From Candidatus Merdivicinus faecavium (GTDB lineage: Bacteria; Bacillota; Clostridia; Oscillospirales; Ruminococcaceae): a stretch of 50,575 bases of DNA. Position numbers and translations under genes: made by a program. The notes under the pieces were generated by a model. The model worked only from the letters and a program-made list of their open reading frames with translations. It had not been told where the DNA came from and searched no databases. Shown here in pieces: positions 16,605 through 24,549 of the stretch. The stretch is from NCBI GenBank assembly GCA_018716285.1, contig DVKD01000021.1, positions 1-50,575 on the forward strand, in the 5' to 3' direction. The stretch's first letter is position 1, and the number at the start of each line of letters is the position of its first letter.

Positions 16605-17402
16605 TTACTTGCGGAAAAGGAAGCTGTACGGGTTTTTTTCCCGGTCCTCAGCCGGCTTCTGGTCCGGCTTGGCGGGCTCGCCCTCGGGCTCTTTTGTCTC
16701 CGGTTTTTCCTCCGCGGCGGGCTCCTGGGGCTTGTCCTCCATCATCGCCGCGGTCTTCTCCGCTTCCTGCTCGATCCCGAAAAGATGGTCGCCGATCTCC
16801 TGGGCCGTCTTGCTGAGGGTCTCCCGCATCACGGCGGTCTTGCCGCGGAAATCCTCGAGCATGCCGTCGAACCAGCTGCTCCGCTCCCGGATGTTTTCCT
16901 CAACCGCGGCCGCCTTCTCGTTGGCGCGGGCGATGATGTTGTCGGCGGTCTTTTTGGCCTCGAGCATCATCTCGCTGATCTCCAGGCCGGCTTTCTCGTT
17001 GGAAGCGCTCGCTTCGAGCTCCTCCACCTTCTGTTTGAGGGAACGGTTATTTTCCTCCAGGATGCTGCGCTTGACCGAAAGCTCGGAATTGAGGGCGCGG
17101 AGGGATTTGAGCTCCTGCTGAAGCTGCTCGAGCCTGCGCCGCTGCTCCTCGTTTACGCGCTGCGCCTCCTCAAGGGCCGCACGGCACGTATCGAGCGAGG
17201 AGGTCAGCTCCTCCTTATCCTTTTCCAGCGCGTTGGCACGGTCAGAAGCCGCAGCCAGTTTCTGCTCGGCCTTTTTGCGCGCGGCTCTTTCCTCCTCGAG
17301 TTCCTCCGTATTTTTGGCGTTCATCTCCTCAAAGCAGCGGAGGACGTCCTCCCGGTCAAAACCGCCGAAGAGCGCTTTCTTAAAGCGGGTTCCGTATTCC
17401 AT
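16605..17402 (-). CDS. DivIVA-like coiled-coil protein
   Basis: 265 residues. The N-terminus (FKKALFGGFDREDVLRCFEEMN) resembles the membrane-binding start of DivIVA/GpsB-type proteins, followed by an almost continuous charged coiled coil (about residues 30-150), a second helical region (AKKTADNIIARANEKAAAVEENIRE, about 160-185), and a Pro/Glu/Lys-rich tail ending NPYSFLFRK. No catalytic motif is seen. Proteins of this build act as scaffolds in cell division or envelope growth, but a specific role is not shown. It is the first gene of a two-gene unit with nth and has its own promoter. Confidence 0.6.
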   Translation of the reverse strand: MEYGTRFKKALFGGFDREDVLRCFEEMNAKNTEELEEERAARKKAEQKLAAASDRANALEKDKEELTSSLDTCRAALEEAQRVNEEQRRRLEQLQQELKSLRALNSELSVKRSILEENNRSLKQKVEELEASASNEKAGLEISEMMLEAKKTADNIIARANEKAAAVEENIRERSSWFDGMLEDFRGKTAVMRETLSKTAQEIGDHLFGIEQEAEKTAAMMEDKPQEPAAEEKPETKEPEGEPAKPDQKPAEDREKNPYSFLFRK

Positions 17403-17451
17403 CTATATGTCTCCTTTTCTTGTGTCAAATGCGTGGGGTGTGTACTGTCTC

Positions 17452-17481
17452 AGTATACCACATTCCGCCCGCTGCTGGCAA
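17452..17481 (-). promoter_or_regulatory. Promoter for the coiled-coil gene and nth
   Basis: TTGCCA (17476-17481, reverse strand), 18-bp spacer, TATACT (17452-17457), about 50 bp before the start codon. Confidence 0.6.
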
Positions 17482-17544
17482 GAGGAAAGCGGATTCTTTG
17501 GCGAAAAGGGCTGAAATTTGTCAAAAACGCAGCCGCACGTGGCG

Positions 17545-18180
17545 CTACAGCAGCGTAAATCTGTTTTTGTGAAAGGTCAGCACTCCCTCCTCCCGAAGGG
17601 AAGAGAGGACGGCCGAAAGGGCGCTGCGGTCGGCGGCGAGGTAGTCGGCCAGCTCCTGGCGGTTTAAGGGGATGCGGAAGCTGCGGCTTCCCGCCCGCAG
17701 CGACTGCTCGGAGAGGTAGGAAAGGGCCTTCTGCCGCAGCGTGCGTTTGGAAAGGTGCTCGATCCGGCCGGTCAGGAAGAGGTTTTTGGCCGCAAAGCTG
17801 CGCAGCAGGTTTTCACAGAGCTGTCCCCCGCGGAACGCGATCGAGGCGTAGGGCAGCCAGAGCACCGCCGTTTCCCCTGCCGCCTCGGCCGTCACAGTCA
17901 GCGGCGTCCCCAGGCAGGCAAAGACCTCGGCGAACGGTTCTCCCGGTTCCAGCCGGGCCAGCAGCGCGCGGTTTCCCTGATAGTCCTCCTTCCAGAGCTG
18001 CGCCGCCCCCGCAAGGACGATTCCGAACCGCTCGGCCGTTTCCCCGGCCTGCAACAGGACCGACCCGGTCCCGTACCGCCGGATCTGCGCCCCGGCCGCC
18101 GCAAGCAGGCCGGGCAGCTCCGCCTCCGGCACGCCGGCAAACAGCGGGCACTTTTGCAGAATTTCCAGATATTGCTCCAT
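17545..18180 (-). CDS. Crp/Fnr family transcriptional regulator
   Basis: 211 residues: an N-terminal cyclic-nucleotide-binding-type beta-roll (CPLFAGVPEAELPGLLA, LEPGEPFAEVFACLG), a dimer helix, and a C-terminal winged helix with RQELADYLAADRSALSAVLSSL as the recognition region. It lacks the N-terminal Cys cluster of Fnr. The neighbouring divergent ferredoxin-like gene and an intervening palindrome suggest a local target; relatives in Clostridia beside such ferredoxins are redox or nitric-oxide responsive (HcpR-like), but that is an inference. Confidence 0.88.
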   Translation of the reverse strand: MEQYLEILQKCPLFAGVPEAELPGLLAAAGAQIRRYGTGSVLLQAGETAERFGIVLAGAAQLWKEDYQGNRALLARLEPGEPFAEVFACLGTPLTVTAEAAGETAVLWLPYASIAFRGGQLCENLLRSFAAKNLFLTGRIEHLSKRTLRQKALSYLSEQSLRAGSRSFRIPLNRQELADYLAADRSALSAVLSSLREEGVLTFHKNRFTLL

Positions 18181-18194
18181 ATTTTCCTCTTTTC

Positions 18195-18208
18195 GTTGGA
18201 ATTACAAC
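18195..18208. promoter_or_regulatory. Crp/Fnr-type palindromic operator
   Basis: GTTGGAATTACAAC is a near-perfect inverted repeat (GTTGnAATTnCAAC). Its centre lies at -41.5 relative to the predicted start of the ferredoxin-like transcript, the class II position for Crp/Fnr activators. It lies just downstream of the predicted start of the regulator's own transcript, where it would repress. Confidence 0.55.
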
Positions 18209-18236
18209 TGATTTTTCCCTTCCATTGTACTATAAT
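18208..18236 (+). promoter_or_regulatory. Activator-dependent promoter of the ferredoxin-like gene
   Basis: A perfect -10 TATAAT (18231-18236) is paired with a poor -35 (CTGATT), as expected for a promoter that needs the activator bound at the adjacent palindrome. Confidence 0.55.
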
Positions 18237-18252
18237 CGGGATGTAAGGTCAA
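18224..18252 (-). promoter_or_regulatory. Promoter of the Crp/Fnr gene
   Basis: TTGACC (18247-18252, reverse strand), 17 bp, TACAAT (18224-18229). It overlaps the divergent ferredoxin promoter. Confidence 0.65.
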
Positions 18253-18284
18253 GACCCTCACTGAAATCAAGGAGGAATTCCGAT

Positions 18285-18989
18285 ATGATCCGCAAGATTA
18301 TCAAAATCGACGAAGAAAAATGCAACGGCTGCGGCCTCTGCGCCGAAGCCTGCCACGAGGGCGCCATCGGCATGGTGAACGGAAAGGCGAAGCTGCTCCG
18401 GGAGGATTACTGCGACGGCCTGGGCGACTGCCTGCCCGCCTGCCCGGCCGGGGCCATCTCCTTTGAGGAGCGGGAGGCCCCCGCCTACGACGAAGCGGCG
18501 GTGCTGGCGGCAAAGGCCGCAAAACAGGCGGCCCCTCTCCCCTGCGGCTGTCCGGGGACCCAGTCCAAGGCGATCCGCCGCCCATCCGCACCGGCGTCTG
18601 CGCACAGCGGCCCGGCACAGAGCGAGCTTTCCCAGTGGCCGGTGCAGCTGAAGCTCGTGCCGGTCAACGCCCCCTATTTTGCAGGCGCGCACCTGCTCAT
18701 CGCGGCCGACTGCACCGCATACGCTTACGGCAATTTCCACGGCCGCTTCATCAAAAACCGGATCACCCTCATCGGCTGCCCCAAGCTCGACGAGGGCGAT
18801 TACACCGACAAGCTGACCGCCATCCTCCGCGAAAACGACATCCAGAGCCTCACCATCGTCCGGATGGAGGTCCCCTGCTGCGGGGGCATCGAGCACGCGG
18901 CCAAAACCGCCCTCCAGCGCAGCGGCAAATTCATCCCCTGGCAGGTATTTACCGTCACGACCGACGGGCGGATCCTCGGGGAGGACTGA
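18285..18989 (+). CDS. 4Fe-4S ferredoxin-like protein with C-terminal Cys domain
   Basis: 234 residues, ATG 18285 after AAGGAGGAA. The first cluster motif is C13-x2-C16-x2-C19-x3-C23 followed by EGAI; the second is C43-x5-C49-x3-C53-P (CDGLGDCLPACP), a variant common in this clostridial family. After a linker, residues 115-234 form a conserved domain with LIAADCTAYAYGNFH, LIGCPKLD and VPCCGGIEH, providing further Cys. Such proteins are found beside Hcp or Crp/Fnr regulators and are probably redox or metal-cluster proteins; the reaction is unknown. A longer in-frame reading upstream would include the promoter and is rejected. Confidence 0.8.
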   Translation: MIRKIIKIDEEKCNGCGLCAEACHEGAIGMVNGKAKLLREDYCDGLGDCLPACPAGAISFEEREAPAYDEAAVLAAKAAKQAAPLPCGCPGTQSKAIRRPSAPASAHSGPAQSELSQWPVQLKLVPVNAPYFAGAHLLIAADCTAYAYGNFHGRFIKNRITLIGCPKLDEGDYTDKLTAILRENDIQSLTIVRMEVPCCGGIEHAAKTALQRSGKFIPWQVFTVTTDGRILGED

Positions 18990-19000
18990 CACCTCACCCC

Positions 19001-19029
19001 TTGACACGCCCTCCCGGATATGCTATCAT
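19001..19029 (+). promoter_or_regulatory. Promoter of the zinc-ribbon membrane protein
   Basis: TTGACA (19001-19006), 17 bp, TATCAT (19024-19029). Confidence 0.7.
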
Positions 19030-19057
19030 AAAGGCAAATTAAAGGAGGGTGGGAAAG

Positions 19058-19324
19058 ATGGATACTGTGAAGCAGGCATTTTTGGCGGTCGTGCTGGTCA
19101 TTATGGCGGCTGCGATCGTCTATGCGGCAGTCCGATACGCGATTTTCTACCGCCGGGAACACTTTGTCTGCCCGAAGTGCGGGCACTGCTGGAAGCCGCC
19201 GCTGCTGCGGATGATCTTTTCGGTCAACGCGGTAAACGGCAAGATCCTCCGCTGCCCCGCCTGCGGGGAAAAAGAGTATGTCGAGCCGGTCCGGGACAGG
19301 GCTCCCGGCCGGGCGCACAAATAG
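19058..19324 (+). CDS. Small membrane protein with zinc ribbon
   Basis: 88 residues, ATG 19058 with AAAGGAGG 9 bp upstream. One transmembrane helix (about residues 7-28) is followed by a zinc ribbon with C38-x2-C41 (CPKCGH) and C66-x2-C69 (CPACGE), and a short basic tail. It is monocistronic, with its own promoter and a terminator-like hairpin. I do not recognise a named family and cannot assign a function. Confidence 0.7.
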   Translation: MDTVKQAFLAVVLVIMAAAIVYAAVRYAIFYRREHFVCPKCGHCWKPPLLRMIFSVNAVNGKILRCPACGEKEYVEPVRDRAPGRAHK

Positions 19325-19327
19325 GGA

Positions 19328-19366
19328 ATCCCCCGCTGTCCGGCACAGGACGGCGGGGGATCTTCT
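19328..19366 (+). terminator. Terminator-like hairpin
   Basis: Arms ATCCCCCGCTGTCC (19328-19341) and GGACGGCGGGGGAT (19348-19361) form a 14-bp stem with one wobble pair; the following CTTCTGT is only weakly U-rich. Confidence 0.6.
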
Positions 19367-19381
19367 GTATGGAGGGCAGGC

Positions 19382-19855
19382 TCATTCCGCGGGGTAGCTC
19401 CGCAGCCGGACAAGGCGGGCGGGCAATAGCTCCTCCACCGCGCAGATCTTATCGGCCAGGGTGACGATCCAGCTTTCGCGGTAGCGCGGCGGGTTGAGGG
19501 TGAGGGGGAACATGTGCTTTATGATGATGTCCCGCTCCCTTGGGGTGAGGGTGAAATCCGCGCTGGCATTGCACAGGGCGCGGCCGGGATGCCGGAAGCC
19601 GTGCAGGCGGTGCCCCCCGTCCCGCTCCCGCCAGTCGTAGAGAAAATAGTCATGAAGCAGCGCGCCGCGGACAAGGGCGCTCATATTCACCCGGATGCGG
19701 CAGCGCTTGGCAATGCGGACGCTTTTGTCCGCCACCCGGAGCGAATGCTGGTAGCAGCTCACCCGCCGGTGGTGGAGGAACTGTTTCTCCCGCTCCATCC
19801 CCCGCGACATCAGGATGTCGGCCCCGTAAAAATCGATCGTTTCCTGTTCTTCCAT
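19382..19855 (-). CDS. HD domain-containing phosphohydrolase
   Basis: 157 residues with the metal-binding HD pattern: H37 (YQHSLRVA), H68-D69 (LLHDYFLYDW), H89 region (RHPGRAL) and the late aspartate in LADKICAV. The arrangement, with two further histidine segments (HGFRHP, IIKHMFP), matches the small HD hydrolases of Clostridia that probably act on nucleotides or phosphate esters. The substrate is unknown. GGAGGG precedes the start. It follows the putative metallopeptidase gene by 111 bp. Confidence 0.8.
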   Translation of the reverse strand: MEEQETIDFYGADILMSRGMEREKQFLHHRRVSCYQHSLRVADKSVRIAKRCRIRVNMSALVRGALLHDYFLYDWRERDGGHRLHGFRHPGRALCNASADFTLTPRERDIIIKHMFPLTLNPPRYRESWIVTLADKICAVEELLPARLVRLRSYPAE

Positions 19856-19966
19856 GCAGCGACTTCCCTCCTATCAGATTGCCATTAGCGTTCCCCGTAA
19901 GTTTGGCGGATATACTGGGAAAACGGGAAAAGGGCGGATTTTCCTTCACAAGACGCGACGGAACGC

Positions 19967-20842
19967 TCATTGCAGATGCAGTATTTCGTGATCCAAAAAC
20001 GCATCCAGATGTTCGGGAGCATCTCCGCTGAACACTTTATCCGTCAGCCTGCGCACCAGATATTCCTCAAAGGCGTTCATTTTTCCCGCCTCGCCGCCGT
20101 CCAGATAGTACGAAGCGTCAAGCTCGAGATCTCCGAAGCTGCATCGCAAAACTTCATCTTTCCTGCGCGCAGCAGCCGGGTGCACGGCGTGATGGAGCAG
20201 CTCGTGGATGACCGGCTCTTCGCGGAACGCGCCCGAACAGACGATAAAAGTTTCATTCTGCAGGTGATAATCTGCGGAGTACACGCACTTGATCGGGTTC
20301 AGGACAATTTGGAAGCGCTGAAACGGAACATTCCATTTTTCTTTACAAAACGCAAAAACATCCGCGATCCTGTTCAAATCCGCTTGGCAGCTCCGGTTCT
20401 GCCCCGCTGTCCAGGCGGTTTCCCACTCCAAATAGCGGCGAAAGCCGCCGCTTTGCAGCACTTCTTTGAGCGCTGCCGGGAATTGCGGAATCCAGTCCCA
20501 GAACGCCGCGTTTCTTTCCGCGTCCGAGATATTTTCAGCCGAAAGTACGCGGCGCTGATATGCGTCAAAATCCGCAAAGCATCCGCGCGCGGAATCCGTA
20601 TAGAAGGCCGCGGTTTCCAGCAGGGCGGCGCGCGGCCAGTAGGGATAGGCTTCGCAGGTATTCTGCCGGACCTCCGAAAAGAAGGGGTACGCCCTGCGGT
20701 CAGGCGAGATAAAGCTCCCCAGCCTGTTCACCGTAAGCGGGTCGCGCTCAATGGCGTAAAAGTCATATCCGTTTTGCAGCAGGGCAAAATAAATGGCGGA
20801 AATCGCCGGGCAGCCGGAAAGAGAGCAGGTTTCACCGTCCAT
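19967..20842 (-). CDS. Putative zinc metallopeptidase (HExxH), uncharacterised
   Basis: 291 residues. The one clear motif is H213-E-L-L-H217 in PVIHELLHHAVHP, the zincin HExxH, with a candidate third ligand in the downstream FEEYLVRRL segment. The middle part, with WNVPFQRFQIVLNP and IVCSGAF just ahead of it, is in the position where DUF2268/DUF4932-like peptidases have their edge strand. There is no signal peptide, so it is probably cytoplasmic. I do not recognise the family with certainty. It lies 15 bp after the DUF1846 gene, so it may be cotranscribed. Confidence 0.5.
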   Translation of the reverse strand: MDGETCSLSGCPAISAIYFALLQNGYDFYAIERDPLTVNRLGSFISPDRRAYPFFSEVRQNTCEAYPYWPRAALLETAAFYTDSARGCFADFDAYQRRVLSAENISDAERNAAFWDWIPQFPAALKEVLQSGGFRRYLEWETAWTAGQNRSCQADLNRIADVFAFCKEKWNVPFQRFQIVLNPIKCVYSADYHLQNETFIVCSGAFREEPVIHELLHHAVHPAAARRKDEVLRCSFGDLELDASYYLDGGEAGKMNAFEEYLVRRLTDKVFSGDAPEHLDAFLDHEILHLQ

Positions 20843-20857
20843 GCCCTTCCCCCCTTT

Positions 20858-22342
20858 TTATTTATGGTACAGCTTCTTGGTCTGATAGACCGGCTCGCAG
20901 GTGAGGTTTAAGCCGAGCTTGCGGAAAACGGCGTCGTCGACCTGGGAGAGGATGACCGAGGAATGGGCCTCGCAGCCTTTGAGCTTTTCGAGCTGGGCAA
21001 GGGCGAGGGCCGCTTCCCTGCTCTGCACCGCCCCGATGGAAAGGGCGATGAGGATCTCGTCGGTGTGGAGGCGGGGGTTCTGGTTGCCGAGGTGCCGCAC
21101 CTTGAGGTCCTGGATCGGCTCGATGGTTTCGGGGGAGATGAGGTGGACCTCCTTCGGAATGCCGCCGAGCACCTTGAGCGCGTTGAGCAGCGCCGCCGAG
21201 GAAGCGCCGAGCAGATCCGAGGTCCCGCCGGTGACGATGGTCCCGTCCGGCAGCTCGATGGCTGCGGCGGGCATGCCGTTGTCTGTTGCCCGCTCGACAG
21301 CGGCCTTGACGACGGCGCGCTGGTCGGTATCGATCTTCGCCTGCTTCATGAGCAGCTCGACCTTAAAGACCGCCTCCTCCCCGCCGCGGCCGGTGCGCAG
21401 GTCGCAGAGGGCGTGGTAGTACCGGCGGATGATCTCCTGCTTGGAGGCTTCCCGGCAGGCTTCGTCGTCAAAGATGCAGTTGCCCGCCATATTGACCCCC
21501 ATGTCGGTCGGGGATTTGTAGGGGCTTTCCCCCGCGATCTTTTCAAAGATCGCGTTCAAAACGGGGAAGACCTCAACGTCGCGGTTGTAGTTGACCGCCG
21601 TTTCGCCGTAGGCGTCGAGGTGGAAAGGGTCGATCATGTTGACGTCGTTCAAATCGGCGGTGGCGGCCTCATAGGCGAGGTTGACCGGGTGCTTCAAAGG
21701 GAGGTTCCAGATGGGGAAGGTCTCGAATTTCGCGTAGCCCGCCTTGACCCCCCGCTTATATTCATGGTAAAGCTGGGACAGGCAGGTCGCCATCTTGCCG
21801 CTGCCGGGGCCGGGGGCGGTGACGACGACGAGGGGGCGGGAGGTCTCGATATACTCGTTTTTGCCGTAGCCGTCGTCGCTGACAATGAGCTGGATGTTGC
21901 CGGGGTAGCCGGCGATGGGGTAGTGCAGGTAGGTGCGGACGCCGAGGGATTCGAGCCGCTTGCGGAAGGCGTCGGCCGCCGCCTGGCCGGAATACTGGGC
22001 GATGACGACGCTGCCGACAAAGAGCCCGTTGCTGTGGAAGGCGTCCATCAGTCTCAGGACGTCGACGTCGTAGGTGATGCCGAGGTCGCCGCGGACCTTG
22101 TTTTTCTCAATGTCCGCCGCGTTGATGACGATGACAATCTCGGCCGTATCCTTCATCTGCATCAGCATTTTGATCTTGCTGTCCGGCGCAAAGCCAGGCA
22201 GCACGCGGGAGGCATGGAAATCGTCAAAAAGCTTGCCCCCGAATTCCAGATAGAGCTTTCCTCCAAACTGGGCGATCCGCTCTCGGATCCGCTCCGACTG
22301 CATGGCGAGATATTTGTCATTGTCAAACCCGATTCTGTTCAT
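20858..22342 (-). CDS. DUF1846 domain-containing protein
   Basis: 494 residues from [20 protein letters not shown]. The sequence matches the DUF1846 family of Firmicutes throughout: [46 protein letters not shown]-type segment with its P-loop-like GPGSGK, and the N-terminal [21 protein letters not shown] region (positions approximate). Structures exist for members but the reaction is unknown. The start at 22342 is placed by family alignment and by the promoter at 22386-22414; an upstream in-frame extension would run through that promoter. Confidence 0.9.
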   Translation of the reverse strand: MNRIGFDNDKYLAMQSERIRERIAQFGGKLYLEFGGKLFDDFHASRVLPGFAPDSKIKMLMQMKDTAEIVIVINAADIEKNKVRGDLGITYDVDVLRLMDAFHSNGLFVGSVVIAQYSGQAAADAFRKRLESLGVRTYLHYPIAGYPGNIQLIVSDDGYGKNEYIETSRPLVVVTAPGPGSGKMATCLSQLYHEYKRGVKAGYAKFETFPIWNLPLKHPVNLAYEAATADLNDVNMIDPFHLDAYGETAVNYNRDVEVFPVLNAIFEKIAGESPYKSPTDMGVNMAGNCIFDDEACREASKQEIIRRYYHALCDLRTGRGGEEAVFKVELLMKQAKIDTDQRAVVKAAVERATDNGMPAAAIELPDGTIVTGGTSDLLGASSAALLNALKVLGGIPKEVHLISPETIEPIQDLKVRHLGNQNPRLHTDEILIALSIGAVQSREAALALAQLEKLKGCEAHSSVILSQVDDAVFRKLGLNLTCEPVYQTKKLYHK

Positions 22343-22385
22343 ACATAACCGTCCTTTCCACACTCCGAAACACAATACGGTATCT

Positions 22386-22414
22386 ATTATACCGCGTTTT
22401 GTTTTTTTTGACAA
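22386..22414 (-). promoter_or_regulatory. Promoter of the DUF1846 gene
   Basis: TTGTCA (22409-22414, reverse strand), 17 bp, TATAAT (22386-22391). Confidence 0.75.
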
Positions 22415-22479
22415 GGCGCGGAGGGGGAGAAATTGGCCCATGCAGGAAAATTCGGCTTTTGTGACAGAATCTGCTCCGC

Positions 22480-22508
22480 TTGACAAGCCCCCTTCCGGCG
22501 GGTATAAT
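22480..22508 (+). promoter_or_regulatory. Promoter of the DNA glycosylase gene
   Basis: TTGACA (22480-22485), 17 bp, TATAAT (22503-22508); a near-consensus promoter 29 bp before the start codon. Confidence 0.8.
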
Positions 22509-22536
22509 CAGGGTAGCCAAAGAAGGAGGGAGCCCT

Positions 22537-23034
22537 ATGCCCGAAACTGTCGTTCATCCCCTTGCCCCGGTCTGGGACAGCCGCTCAGCCGTCCTCATCC
22601 TGGGTTCGATGCCTTCCCCCCGCTCGCGGGAGGAGGGCTTCTACTACGCCCACCCGCAGAACCGCTTCTGGCCGGTGATGGCCGCCCTCTTTGGGGAAGA
22701 GCTCCCCTGCGGGACAGAGGAGCGCCGCCGCTTTGCCCTCTCCCACCGCATCGCCCTCTGGGACGTGCTGCACAGCTGTGAAATTACGGGCGCCAGCGAC
22801 AGCTCCATCCGCAATCCCGTCCCGAACGACATCCGCCCCATCCTGGATGGCGCCCCGATCCGGGCCATCTTCACCACCGGCGGGACGGCGTCCCGGCTCT
22901 ACCGCCGCCACATCGAGCCGGTCTGCGGGCGAGCGGCCATTCCCCTCCCCTCGACCAGCGCCGCCAACTGCCGCACAGGATTGGACGCCCTGCTCTCCGC
23001 CTATTCCGTCCTCCTCCCCTATCTTGCGGAATGA
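22537..23034 (+). CDS. DNA-deoxyinosine (hypoxanthine) glycosylase, UDG superfamily family 6
   Basis: 165 residues. LILGSMPSPRS (residues 20-30) followed by YYAHPQNRFWPVMAALFGE (N42 in the second half of the active-site signature) is the pattern of family 6 hypoxanthine-DNA glycosylases, which remove deaminated adenine; related MUG/TDG enzymes remove uracil from mismatches. LPSTSAAN near residue 145 is the DNA-intercalating-loop position. The ATG follows AAGGAGGGAG. It is monocistronic. Confidence 0.85.
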   Translation: MPETVVHPLAPVWDSRSAVLILGSMPSPRSREEGFYYAHPQNRFWPVMAALFGEELPCGTEERRRFALSHRIALWDVLHSCEITGASDSSIRNPVPNDIRPILDGAPIRAIFTTGGTASRLYRRHIEPVCGRAAIPLPSTSAANCRTGLDALLSAYSVLLPYLAE

Positions 23035-23077
23035 ACGGCATCATCGCTTTTTTTACAATCCAATCTGCCGGTTTTGG

Positions 23078-23109
23078 CAATCGCATTGTGAAAACATCCG
23101 TGATATAAT
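23078..23109 (+). promoter_or_regulatory. uxaC promoter region with CAAT-N3-ATTG palindrome
   Basis: A perfect -10 TATAAT (23104-23109) has no good -35. A short perfect palindrome CAATCGCATTG (23078-23088) covers the -35 place and could be an operator. No convincing cre box is seen. Confidence 0.4.
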
Positions 23110-23157
23110 GGAAGAAACCGCAAATACCCCCAAAAAACTTGAGAACGGAGCGATATT

Positions 23158-24534
23158 ATGAGCGAATTTATGGGCCCGCGCTACCTGCTGTCCAACGACA
23201 CTGCCGTCCGGCTGTACAACGCCTGCAAGCACCTCCCCATCATCGACTACCACTGCCACCTCTCCCCCAAGGAGATCTATGAGGATAAGGAATTTGCCGA
23301 CATCGGCGAGATGTTTTTAGGCGGCGACCACTACAAATGGCGGCTGATGCGCTGCCACGGCATCGACGAAAAGTACATCACCGGCGACGCCTCCTGGGGC
23401 GAGAAGTTCCAGAAGTACGCCGAAGCCCTCGCCACCGCGGCCGGCAACCCCCTCTACCACTGGACCCACATGGAACTGCGGCTCTTTTTCGGCATCGACA
23501 CCCCCTTAAACGGCAAGACCGCCGCCTCCATCCGGGAGCGCGCCAACGCCGTCATCCGGGAAAAGCACCTCTCCCCCCGCAAGCTGATCGCTTTTTCCAA
23601 CGTCGAATACCTCTCCACCACCGACGACCCCGCCGATTCCCTCGAATACCACAAGCTCATCGCGGCGGACAAGTCCTTTGCGACCCGCGTCACCCCCGCC
23701 TTCCGCCCCGACACCCTGATGATGATCACCAAGCCCTCCTACGGCGCGTACATCACCCGCCTTTCGGCCGCGGCCGGCATCGAGATCACGGATTTCACCT
23801 CCTGGAAGGAAGCGGTCCTCAAGCGGCTCGACTTCTTCTGCGAGATGGGCTGCAGGTTCACCGACGTCGGCATTGAGAACTTCCCCTCCGCCATCGGCAC
23901 GGAAGAGGAGGCCGCCGAAGCGCTCGGCAGGGCGTTAAAGGGCGAGGAAGTCTCTTCCTGCGCCTACAATCAATTCCTCGGCTGGTGCTACTGCTGGCTC
24001 GCAAGGGAGTATAAAAAGCGCGGCCTCGCCATGCAGCTGCATATCGCGGTCAAGCGCAACACCAACTCCGCCCTCTTTGCCCAGTGCGGCGCCGACTGCG
24101 GCGGCGACTCCATCCGGGATGCCATCCCCTCCGACGACGTCGTCGCCATCCTCGACAAGGTAGACCGGGAAGGCGGCCTGCCCAAGACGATTCTGTATTC
24201 CTTAAACCCCACCGCCTGCCCCGCCCTTTCGACCATCGCGGGCAGCTTCCGGAATGTGATCTGCGGCGCGGCCTGGTGGTTCTGCGACCACAAGCAGGGC
24301 ATCATCGACCAGATCGTCAACGTCGCCCAGACCGCCGACCTGAGCACCTTCCTCGGGATGCTCACCGACTCCCGCAGCTTCCTCTCCTATGCGCGGCACG
24401 ACTACTTCCGCCGCATCTTCTGCTCGGTCGTCGGCCAGTGGATCGAGGACGGGGAATTCATGGACGACGAATACGCCCTTGCGCTTGTCGCCAACATTTT
24501 CCACGACAACGTCGCCCGGCTGATCGCCGAGTAA
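23158..24534 (+). CDS. uxaC: Glucuronate isomerase
   Basis: UxaC converts D-glucuronate to D-fructuronate, and galacturonate to tagaturonate, the first step of hexuronate catabolism. The 458 residues contain IIDYHCHLSPKEI (metal-binding HxH), THMELRLFFGI, and SLNPTACPALSTIAG near the C-terminus, all typical. Length is normal. The next gene begins 15 bp later. No uxaB/uxuB, uxuA or kdgK/kdgA homologue is adjacent, so the rest of the pathway must be elsewhere. Confidence 0.95.
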   Translation: MSEFMGPRYLLSNDTAVRLYNACKHLPIIDYHCHLSPKEIYEDKEFADIGEMFLGGDHYKWRLMRCHGIDEKYITGDASWGEKFQKYAEALATAAGNPLYHWTHMELRLFFGIDTPLNGKTAASIRERANAVIREKHLSPRKLIAFSNVEYLSTTDDPADSLEYHKLIAADKSFATRVTPAFRPDTLMMITKPSYGAYITRLSAAAGIEITDFTSWKEAVLKRLDFFCEMGCRFTDVGIENFPSAIGTEEEAAEALGRALKGEEVSSCAYNQFLGWCYCWLAREYKKRGLAMQLHIAVKRNTNSALFAQCGADCGGDSIRDAIPSDDVVAILDKVDREGGLPKTILYSLNPTACPALSTIAGSFRNVICGAAWWFCDHKQGIIDQIVNVAQTADLSTFLGMLTDSRSFLSYARHDYFRRIFCSVVGQWIEDGEFMDDEYALALVANIFHDNVARLIAE

Positions 24535-24549
24535 GAAAGGATGGTTTTT

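Noticed and set aside
15702-17558. Long plus-strand open frame opposite nth and the coiled-coil gene
   Set aside because: It is antisense to two well-supported genes, has no ribosome binding site and its protein is low-complexity; it results from GC-rich codon bias.
20963-22348. Plus-strand open frame of about 460 codons opposite the DUF1846 gene
   Set aside because: Antisense shadow of a strongly recognised family; Asp/Val/Gly-rich composition and no start signals.
23070-23110. Catabolite-responsive (cre) site before uxaC
   Set aside because: TGTGAAAACATCCG does not satisfy the symmetric cre consensus.
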